This document shows positions 1 through 5,568 of a DNA stretch of 9,178 nucleotides, in pieces. The number at the start of each line of letters is the position of its first letter. The first letter of the stretch is position 1. Made by a program: the position numbers and the translations under genes. This DNA is from Alphaproteobacteria bacterium (GTDB taxonomy: Bacteria; Pseudomonadota; Alphaproteobacteria; Rhizobiales; Xanthobacteraceae): positions 1 to 9,178 of the forward strand of contig VAZU01000022.1 of assembly GCA_005884745.1 (NCBI GenBank), written 5' to 3'. Under the pieces are notes generated by a model. It was not told the origin of the DNA and searched no databases. It worked only from the letters and a program-made list of their open reading frames with translations.

Positions 1-188
1 CAGAACACGAGATTTTTCCCAGGGCACGCATTTGCAAAACAAAATTCGTGCTCTTCGGGAACAGGAAGCTGCTTTTTTTCTTTTTTTTACGCCAGTATTG
101 CAAATTGGGGAAAGAATATTCCATGTACGCGGCCGGGCGCCGCACCGGCAGGACTTTGCTCGACACGGCCGACCGCAAGGTGATTTCG

Positions 189-1571
189 ATGACTCGAATC
201 GAGACGGATCTCGGTGGGCGTGCCATCGCCTCCTGGCGCGAGCTGTGGCGCAAGGAGGATTATTGGGCCATCTGGCTCGGTCTGGGCATCGTGCTCGTCG
301 CCTACGCGCTGTTCGCTTCGGGGTCGAGCATCAAATGGCTCGCGGTCACGCCGGCGAAATGGTCGACGCTTTCGCAGCTCGGCGCACATTTTGCCGATAA
401 CGCGCAACGTTATGTCGCGCAATTCATCGTCTGGCTGGCGATCTTCAGCGTCGCGCTCACCGCGCTCGGACACAAGGCCAGGGATTTCATCCCCGCGTTC
501 GCGTTCCTGTACTTGTTCTCGGTCGCCATTTTCGCGCTCGGCCAGTGGGATCAGGCGAGCCGATACAATCTCGAGCCGCCGTTGGTCGCGCTCGTGCTCG
601 GGCTCGTGATCTCCAACTTGATCGGGCTGCCGCGCTTTTTCGATGCCGGATTCCGCGTCGAGTTCTACATCAAGACCGGCATCGTGCTGCTCGGCGCGAC
701 GCTGCCGCTCACCCTGATGGTGTGGGCGGGCCCGGTTGCGATCCTGCAGGCCGCGATCGTATCGATCGTCACGTTCAGCGTCATCTATTGGGCCAGCGTG
801 CGCCTGGGTCTCGATCGCAGGCTCGCCGCCACCTTGGGCGCGGGCGGCGCGGTATGCGGGGTTTCAGCGGCAATCGCCGTCGCCGGCGCGGTCGGCGCCA
901 AACGCGAGCATGCGCCCATCGCCATCACGATCGTGGTGCTGTGGGCAATCGTCATGATCTTCGCCCTGCCGCTCGCGTCGCGGGCGCTGCAGCTCCACGC
1001 CGGCGTCGCCGGCGCATGGATCGGCACCTCGGAATTCGCCGATGCGGCCGGGTTTGCCGCCGCGGAGGCGTATGGCAACCTGGCGGGCCACGAAGGCATC
1101 GCCGGCACCGCCGATCAGACGATCTGGGCCTTCACGCTGATGAAAGTGGTAGGCCGCGACGTCTGGATCGGTGTGTGGGCCTTCGTGCTCGCGATCATCG
1201 CCACCACCCGGTGGGAAACCGTCGCCGGCCGCAGGGCCGATCCGGCCGAAATCTGGCGGCGGTTTCCGAAGTTCGTGATTGGGTTCCTGATCGCGTCGGT
1301 CATCGTCACCTTGGCTACGAGCGGATACAGCCTTGCCGATTTCAACAAGATCGTGAACCCGGCGCTGGTCGCGCCGATCAAGGATCTGCGGACCTGGGCT
1401 TTCATCTTCTGCTTCTTCAGCATCGGCCTGACCGCGCGCGTCAAAGACTTGGCGCAGGCCGGGACCAAGCCGTTCCTGGCGTTCACCTCCGGCGTCGTGG
1501 TCAACGTCGTGCTCGGCTTCGTGCTGTCCGCGATCGTGTTCGCTTCGCATTGGGAGAATCTGGCACGGTGA
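189..1571 (+). CDS. Putative sulfate exporter family transporter (YeiH/UPF0324-like)
   Basis: This is a 460-residue polytopic inner-membrane protein of the YeiH family (Pfam Cons_hypoth698), whose members are annotated as putative sulfate exporters; the true substrate is not settled. Family marks are the segment around residues 158-174 (EFYIKTGIVLLGATLP), the Gly-rich signature at 216-228 (LGAGGAVCGVSAA) followed by a hydrophobic helix at 243-262, and the C-terminal FFSIGLTARVKDL block at 409-421. About ten to twelve hydrophobic segments can be counted. Typical YeiH proteins are about 340 residues; this one carries roughly 120 extra N-terminal residues with two or three membrane segments (about 27-43, 78-94, 100-117), as in longer rhizobial versions. 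The ATG at 189 is preceded by AAGGTG at 177-182. An in-frame ATG at 123 with GGGGAAAG at 107-114 would add 22 residues and cannot be excluded. Its stop overlaps the GTG of the next gene. Family assignment is firm; transport role is by homology. Confidence 0.88.
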   Translation: MTRIETDLGGRAIASWRELWRKEDYWAIWLGLGIVLVAYALFASGSSIKWLAVTPAKWSTLSQLGAHFADNAQRYVAQFIVWLAIFSVALTALGHKARDFIPAFAFLYLFSVAIFALGQWDQASRYNLEPPLVALVLGLVISNLIGLPRFFDAGFRVEFYIKTGIVLLGATLPLTLMVWAGPVAILQAAIVSIVTFSVIYWASVRLGLDRRLAATLGAGGAVCGVSAAIAVAGAVGAKREHAPIAITIVVLWAIVMIFALPLASRALQLHAGVAGAWIGTSEFADAAGFAAAEAYGNLAGHEGIAGTADQTIWAFTLMKVVGRDVWIGVWAFVLAIIATTRWETVAGRRADPAEIWRRFPKFVIGFLIASVIVTLATSGYSLADFNKIVNPALVAPIKDLRTWAFIFCFFSIGLTARVKDLAQAGTKPFLAFTSGVVVNVVLGFVLSAIVFASHWENLAR

Positions 1572-1894
1572 GGCTCCCCGCTCCTTTCTACCTCCCCTTC
1601 AGGGGAGATCGCCGGACGAAGCCCGGCGGGTGGGGCAATCACCCCACCCCGGCTCGTCCTGCGGGCTCGCCGACCCTCCCCGTTGCGGGGAGGGAGAAGA
1701 AGCGGTGTGGCGCGTGCGCGCATTTCCGCAACGAACCCGAATATCTCGAAGCGGCGTTCGCGGGGATGGCGAGTCTGAGCTCCGCCTATGGATCGGCGCG
1801 GGCCGAGGACGGGCTTTGCCTGCTGCACGACCGCTATCTCGGCGCCCATTGCTCGTGCGCGGATTTTGCCGCGCGGACGGCTCCTGACAATTAA
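1568..1894 (+). CDS. Small Cys-rich hypothetical protein with repeat-derived N-terminus
   Basis: The convincing part is the C-terminal 60 or so residues from about 1700 on. It contains CGAC (from residue 47), the stretch EPEYLEAAF, the segment DGLCLLHDRYL and a final HCSC. This makes a CxxC...CxxH...CxC pattern that could bind a metal ion, which is inference. It resembles short uncharacterised proteins I associate with Bradyrhizobium relatives, but I cannot name a family. No ATG, GTG or TTG lies in frame between the repeat and the first Cys, so the only usable start seen is GTG at 1568, overlapping the transporter stop, with GGGAG at 1552-1556 upstream. That start gives 108 residues, of which about 9-43 are translated from the hairpin repeat at 1592-1694 and look like low-complexity Pro/Gly/Arg sequence. 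Either the repeat supplies the N-terminus or the insertion removed the original start and the gene is damaged. It ends 11 bases before the convergent crotonase stop. Confidence 0.55.
   Translation: MRLPAPFYLPFRGDRRTKPGGWGNHPTPARPAGSPTLPVAGREKKRCGACAHFRNEPEYLEAAFAGMASLSSAYGSARAEDGLCLLHDRYLGAHCSCADFAARTAPDN
1592..1694. repeat. Dispersed three-hairpin palindromic repeat
   Basis: Three hairpins lie in a row. The first is CTCCCC at 1592-1597 pairing with GGGGAG at 1602-1607 around a TTCA loop. The central one has GGGTGGGG at 1628-1635 pairing with CCCCACCC at 1642-1649, extended by GGACGA at 1614-1619 pairing with TCGTCC at 1654-1659 with small internal bulges. The third is CCCTCCCC at 1674-1681 pairing with GGGGAGGG at 1687-1694. 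This layout and wording match the short intergenic palindromic repeats found in many copies in Bradyrhizobium and Rhodopseudomonas genomes; that recognition is from memory. It sits inside the open frame of the small Cys-rich protein. Confidence 0.75.
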
Positions 1895-1905
1895 CGGCGG
1901 CGGCG

Positions 1906-2700
1906 TTATCGGCCCGAAAAATTCGGCAGCCGGCGCTCCGCCATCGCCTTGACGCCTTCCTTGAAATCGGCGGTCCGGCGCTGCCATTCCTGCTCGACGA
2001 GCTCGCGCTCGGTCGCGGCCTCGACCGCCTCCGCCAAACCGCGGCGCAGCGTCTCGCGCGTCGACATCACCGCGAGCGGACCGGACTGGGCGATCTCGGC
2101 CGCGAGCTCGTGGGCGGCGGTGCGCACCTCGCTCTGCCCAACCAGGAGATCCGCCAGGCCGATCTTCACCGCCTCATCGCCGGGAATGCGCCGGCCGGTG
2201 TAGAACAGCAGCGCGGCGCGCTGCGGCCCGATCACTCGCGGCAACGTCACGGTCAATCCGAAGCCCGGATGGAAAGCCATGCGGTTGAAATTGGCGGAAA
2301 ACCGCGCTTCCGGGCAGGTGACGCGAAAATCGGCAACGAGCGCCAGGCCGAGCCCGCCCCCGACCGCGGCGCCGTGGACGGCGGCGACGACCGGCTTCTT
2401 GTTGCGGAACAGCCGGGTGCCTTCCTTGTAGAGATGCTTGGCCTCGCCGTTGCCGACATCGCTCGCGGCTGCGGTATCGAGACGCTTGGAGAAATCCGCG
2501 CCGGCGCAGAACGCCTTGCCCTCCGCCGCAAGCACGATGGTGCGGCACTGCGGATCGGCGTCGAGCGTATCGAAGGCCTCGGCGATCGCGCGGATGAGCG
2601 CATTGTCGAAATAATTGTGCGGCGGCCGCCGGATCTCGACCGTGGCGACGTGGCCGGACAGGCTCACGCCGAGGTCTCGAAATTGCGCAGCAACGTTCAT
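1906..2700 (-). CDS. Crotonase-fold enoyl-CoA hydratase/isomerase family protein
   Basis: This 264-residue protein has the usual length and fold signatures of the crotonase superfamily. The oxyanion-hole and CoA-binding segments are clear: GKAFCAGADFS at 61-71 and HGAAVGGGLGLAL at 109-121. An ungapped alignment from memory of residues 132-182 with rat mitochondrial enoyl-CoA hydratase puts Phe138 at the position of catalytic Glu144 and Leu164 at that of Glu164. Both acids are therefore absent, and simple water addition to a 2-enoyl-CoA is doubtful. An isomerase, hydrolase, lyase or binding role is possible. The start is fixed by a strong ribosome site (2705-2711); the frame stays open further upstream, but that part would overlap the preceding gene and reads as non-protein sequence. 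It is the last gene of the acyl-CoA operon, 52 bases after the CoA-transferase stop. Family is certain, reaction is not. Confidence 0.9.
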   Translation of the reverse strand: MNVAAQFRDLGVSLSGHVATVEIRRPPHNYFDNALIRAIAEAFDTLDADPQCRTIVLAAEGKAFCAGADFSKRLDTAAASDVGNGEAKHLYKEGTRLFRNKKPVVAAVHGAAVGGGLGLALVADFRVTCPEARFSANFNRMAFHPGFGLTVTLPRVIGPQRAALLFYTGRRIPGDEAVKIGLADLLVGQSEVRTAAHELAAEIAQSGPLAVMSTRETLRRGLAEAVEAATERELVEQEWQRRTADFKEGVKAMAERRLPNFSGR

Positions 2701-2704
2701 GGCA

Positions 2705-2711
2705 ACCTCCC
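2705..2711 (-). promoter_or_regulatory. Ribosome binding site of the crotonase gene
   Basis: Read on the minus strand this is GGGAGGT, four bases before the ATG at 2700-2698. It is a strong match to the anti-Shine-Dalgarno sequence and decides this start over the upstream in-frame one near 2862. Confidence 0.7.
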
Positions 2712-2752
2712 GGTTGGGACGGTCGGCAGCATCGTTTGGCCGTGGATCAAGA

Positions 2753-3913
2753 TCAAGCGCTCCGTCGCGGCGCGGCAGGCGTACCAAGCGCGGCGTCGAG
2801 GATCTCATCATTGTGCTGCCCGATGCGCGGCGCGGGCCGCCGGATCGGCGGGCGGACATCATCGAACTTGACCGGCAGCCCGACGAATTGCTGGGCGAGC
2901 CCGGGGGCTTCCTGCAGGATTTCCACCGCGTCGGTCTGCGGTTCCTCGGCGAGCTCGGCCAGCGTGTTGATCGGCGCGCAGGGAACGCCGGCCGCTTCCA
3001 GCCGCTCGATCCACTCGGCCCGGCGCCTCGAGCGCATGGCCGCCTCGATCTGCGGCATCAGCTCCTCCTTGTTGGCGAGCCGCAGCGCGTTGGTCTTGAA
3101 CCGCGGCTCGGCTTCCCACTCCGGATGTCCAATGGCATGCGCGAATTTCATGAACAGGCGGTCGTTCGCGGCCGCGACCATGACCTCGCCGTCGCTCGTC
3201 TCGAACGCCTGGAACACGATGATGCGTCCGGATCCGGTGCGATGGCGGGTCGGCAGCGTGCCCGACGCCTTGTAGGCGCCGAAGCCGAGCGTGAGCCAGC
3301 CGAGCGCCGTCTCGAACAGCGAAGTATCCACGACGCAGCCCTCGCCGGTGAGCTGCCGGCGATAGAGCGCGGCGACGCAGCCGAGCGCCGCCCACATACC
3401 GGTGCCGAGATCGAGCAGCTGCACCCCGATGCGGGTCGGCGGCGCTTCGGGCGCGCCGTTGATGCTGAACATGCCGGCGAACGCCTGCACGATCGGCTCG
3501 TACCCGGGCTTCATCTTCATCGGCCCGTTGTTGCCGAACGCCCACAGCGAGCAATAGACGAGCCCGGGGTGCGCGGTACGCAGGCTCGGCGCGTCGAGGC
3601 CGAGATCCTCCATGACGCCCGGCCGCATGTTCTGCACCAGCACGTCGCAGCGACCGATGTATTGCTTGAGCCAGGCGATCGCCGCGGGATCACGCAGATC
3701 CAGCGCAAAGCCGCGCTTGTCGTAATTCATGGCGTGAAACGCATAGGAGGCATTCGGCGTGAGCAGCGCACCCCAATAGCGCGCGTCATCGCCGCCGTCC
3801 GGCCGCTCGAGCTTGACCACGTCGGCACCCAGGTTGGCGAGGATCCGTCCCGCGAACGGGCCCGCCAGATTTTGGGCGATCTCGATCACCTTGATCCCGC
3901 TCAACGGCAACAT
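2753..3913 (-). CDS. Family III CoA-transferase (CaiB/BaiF)
   Basis: This 386-residue protein belongs to the family III CoA-transferases, which move CoA between carboxylic acids through an aspartyl-CoA intermediate; racemases of the same fold also exist. The N-terminus (LSGIKVIEIAQNLAGPF, then LANLGADVVKLERPDGGDDAR at 25-45) is the classic CoA-binding start. Further marks are NYDKRGFALDL at 63-73, VQNMRPGVMEDLGLD at 93-107, the CSLWAFGNNGP region at 121-131 with PGYEPIVQAFAGM after it, and the helix beginning GVQLLDLGTG. Asp168 in that last segment is the expected catalytic residue. RRQLTGEGCVVDTSLFETAL at 185-204 is also typical. Length is close to the usual 390-430. The ATG at 3913 has a GGAGGGG about nine bases upstream. 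It follows the acyl-CoA dehydrogenase and precedes the crotonase, so it probably activates the acid that those enzymes then process. The substrate cannot be told from sequence. Confidence 0.93.
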   Translation of the reverse strand: MLPLSGIKVIEIAQNLAGPFAGRILANLGADVVKLERPDGGDDARYWGALLTPNASYAFHAMNYDKRGFALDLRDPAAIAWLKQYIGRCDVLVQNMRPGVMEDLGLDAPSLRTAHPGLVYCSLWAFGNNGPMKMKPGYEPIVQAFAGMFSINGAPEAPPTRIGVQLLDLGTGMWAALGCVAALYRRQLTGEGCVVDTSLFETALGWLTLGFGAYKASGTLPTRHRTGSGRIIVFQAFETSDGEVMVAAANDRLFMKFAHAIGHPEWEAEPRFKTNALRLANKEELMPQIEAAMRSRRRAEWIERLEAAGVPCAPINTLAELAEEPQTDAVEILQEAPGLAQQFVGLPVKFDDVRPPIRRPAPRIGQHNDEILDAALGTPAAPRRSA

Positions 3914-3932
3914 GATTCGAATCCCCTCCGCC

Positions 3933-4038
3933 CGTCATTCCGGCCGAGCGCGAGGCGCGAGAGCCGGAACCCATGACCACGAACCTCGCAACATCGCATG
4001 GTCCGTGATCATAGGTCCCCGCGTTCGCGGGGACGACG
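3933..4038. repeat. Dispersed intergenic hairpin repeat
   Basis: The element begins CGTC (3933-3936) and ends GACG (4035-4038). Its left hairpin pairs TTCCGGC at 3938-3944 with GCCGGAA at 3963-3969. The middle pairs about 3972-3981 with 4004-4013 imperfectly. The right hairpin is a perfect 8-bp stem, GTCCCCGC at 4015-4022 with GCGGGGAC at 4027-4034, around a GTTC loop. I recognise the end wording from multicopy repeats of Bradyrhizobium-type genomes. It fills most of the 136-base gap between the dehydrogenase and CoA-transferase genes, so in the transcript it would form stable structures that could protect mRNA ends or reduce downstream expression. Confidence 0.75.
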
Positions 4039-4049
4039 CGCCCAGATCA

Positions 4050-5213
4050 TCACCGCCGCCCCAGCAGATTGCGGGCGATCACCCAGCGGTGCACTTCCGA
4101 GGGACCATCGTAGATCCGCATCAAGCGCACCTTGCTCGCCATCAATTGGAGCGGGATCTCCTTGGCCATGCCCATGGCGCCGAACGTCTGCATCGCCTTG
4201 TCGATGATGTCCCAGGCCAGCTCGGTGGCGAACACCTTGATCATCGACACCTCGGAGCGCGCGTCGCGGCCGCGATCGATCTTGCAGGCGGCATCGTAGA
4301 CCATGAGCCGGCAGGCGTGGATTTGCGTGGCCGCGTCGGCGACCCACCATTGGATGGTCTGGCGATCGGCGAGCGGCGCGCCGAACGTCACGCGCTGGCG
4401 GGCATGCTCGCAGATCATGTCGACCGCTCGCTGGGCAATGCCGATGCACCAGCATGCCATCTGCACCCGCCGGGTCGAGAGGCGGATTTGCATGGGTGCG
4501 AAGCCCTGTCCCTCTGTTCCCAACAGCTTGCCGGCGGGAACGCGGCAGTCCTCGAGCGCGATCTCGTAGGTGACGTGGCCGCCGATCATCGCAATGCGGC
4601 GAAGGACGTTGAAGCCCGGCGTCCCCTTGTCGACCAGGAACGCCGACATCCCGCCGCGCGCGCCTTTGGCCTTGTCGGTCACCGCCATCAGGATGGTGAA
4701 ATCGGCGTCCTGGGCGCGGCTGATCCAGATCTTGCGGCCGTTGATCACCCATTCGTCGCCGTCGCGAACCGCGCGGGTGATCATCGCAGCCGGATCGGCG
4801 CCGGCGCCGGGCTCGGAAATGCCGATCGCCGATATCGTCTCGCCGCGCGCGTAGGGCCCGAGATAGGTTTGGCGCTGCTCTTCATTGGCGGCGACCATCA
4901 GCATGCGCAAATTGGGCGAGTCCGGCGGAAACGTGTAGGGCGTCACCGTCTTGCCCAGCTCCTCGTGGACCCCGACCATGGCCTCCACCGGCAGGTCCGA
5001 GCCGCCGAACTCGCTCGGCGCATCGAGCCCCCACAGTCCGAGCTCACGGGCCTTGGCGTCGATGGGCTTGCGCTCCGATTCCGTCAGTCCGGCTCCCTCG
5101 CCGCGGCTTTCGCGCTCGAGTACCTTCGGCTCGAGCGGCATGAGCGCGTCGGCGACGAAGCGCGCCACCAGCTCCTTGAGCATCCGATGCTCTTCGCCGA
5201 GCTCGAAATCCAT
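4050..5213 (-). CDS. Acyl-CoA dehydrogenase family protein
   Basis: This 387-residue protein has the usual length and order of an FAD-dependent acyl-CoA dehydrogenase, which introduces an alpha-beta double bond into an acyl-CoA and passes electrons to electron-transfer flavoprotein. Visible blocks are the N-terminal helical domain (about 1-120), ISEPGAGADP at 132-141 for FAD and substrate binding, GRKIWISRAQDADF at 159-172, the beta domain to about 235, RVTFGAPLADRQTIQW at 274-289, and MQTFGAMGMAKEIPL at 341-355 near the flavin. The C-terminal motif reads IYDGPSEVHR (367-376), with Asp369 where most members have the catalytic Glu of YEGT. A DGP-type motif reminds me of the ACAD10/11-like subgroup. 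The start at 5213 has a strong ribosome site; an upstream in-frame extension to 5393 looks non-coding. It is the first gene of the operon with the CoA-transferase and crotonase. Substrate unknown. Confidence 0.92.
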   Translation of the reverse strand: MDFELGEEHRMLKELVARFVADALMPLEPKVLERESRGEGAGLTESERKPIDAKARELGLWGLDAPSEFGGSDLPVEAMVGVHEELGKTVTPYTFPPDSPNLRMLMVAANEEQRQTYLGPYARGETISAIGISEPGAGADPAAMITRAVRDGDEWVINGRKIWISRAQDADFTILMAVTDKAKGARGGMSAFLVDKGTPGFNVLRRIAMIGGHVTYEIALEDCRVPAGKLLGTEGQGFAPMQIRLSTRRVQMACWCIGIAQRAVDMICEHARQRVTFGAPLADRQTIQWWVADAATQIHACRLMVYDAACKIDRGRDARSEVSMIKVFATELAWDIIDKAMQTFGAMGMAKEIPLQLMASKVRLMRIYDGPSEVHRWVIARNLLGRR

Positions 5214-5216
5214 GAA

Positions 5217-5225
5217 CCCTCCCTC
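5217..5225 (-). promoter_or_regulatory. Ribosome binding site of the acyl-CoA dehydrogenase gene
   Basis: On the minus strand this reads GAGGGAGGG, three bases before the ATG at 5213-5211. It supports this start over the longer open frame beginning near 5393, whose extra 60 residues are Arg/Ala-rich and unlike the family N-terminus. Confidence 0.65.
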
Positions 5226-5415
5226 GGCTGGCGTCCGCCGCAGTTTACGTGGGTTTCGCGCGCAATGGCCAGCGCGAGCCCGAGCGCACCAGGCCGACGG
5301 CATGAGAGCTGCCCGACGTCCGCCGGCAGTGCCCGAGGATTGCCGCCCCGCTCCGGCGCGAGGGCGTGCCGCCGGCCCGGCGAGGCGGCGCAACGCGCGC
5401 TCCCGGGGCCGCTAA

Positions 5416-5427
5416 CTAAAATTTTAG
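5416..5427. promoter_or_regulatory. Perfect 12-bp palindrome, candidate operator
   Basis: CTAAAATTTTAG is a perfect inverted repeat without spacer, inside an AT-rich island in otherwise GC-rich DNA, midway between divergent genes. The position fits a dimeric regulator binding site or a strand-opening element. No regulator gene is in the window, so the partner is unknown. Confidence 0.3.
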
Positions 5428-5568
5428 GCAATAGCCGATCCAATTTCTTAAGGCGCATCATCTAGATTCTCGACGCGAGCCGCGATCGCGATCCCAATGC
5501 ACTCGGCCGCTCCACGGTGCGCCCGAGCCAAGCTCGTCCGAACGGAACCTGTCGAAGAAAGCCGCGCC

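Larger units (their letters stand above)
5214..5568. other. Divergent intergenic region, no gene seen
   Basis: This stretch separates two oppositely oriented transcription units and must hold both promoters. The part from about 5226 to 5410 is very GC-rich; its open frames on either strand read as Arg/Pro/Ala-rich shadow sequence and I see no gene in it. From about 5411 to 5470 there is a sharp AT-rich island that contains the palindrome at 5416-5427 and is the likeliest promoter zone. On the minus strand, TTGGAT and TTTAGT lie 17 bases apart within it, a weak sigma-70-like match that I would not rely on. Confidence 0.5.

Noticed and set aside
73..88. The T-rich tract as a classic intrinsic terminator
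   Set aside because: The nearest stem with a usable length ends at 54, some 18 bases before the T run, and only a 4-bp stem (CTTC/GAAG) lies closer.
1592..1694. The triple hairpin as a bidirectional terminator between convergent genes
   Set aside because: No T run follows the stems, it lies before rather than after the small Cys-rich gene, and its layout matches a dispersed repeat.
1906..2700. The crotonase as an RpfF-type DSF synthase pairing with the RpfC-like protein
   Set aside because: RpfF needs two catalytic glutamates and both positions are Phe or Leu here. The gene is also in a separate acyl-CoA operon on the other strand.
5214..5393. A longer N-terminus of the acyl-CoA dehydrogenase reaching back to 5393
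   Set aside because: The added residues are Arg/Ala/Pro-rich and unlike the family, and a strong ribosome site directly precedes the ATG at 5213.
2615..5465. Long plus-strand open frames opposite the acyl-CoA operon (2615-3976 and 3813-5465)
   Set aside because: They are mirror frames of GC-rich genes. They read as His/Arg/Asp-rich sequence with no domain, while the minus strand carries clear enzyme families with ribosome sites.
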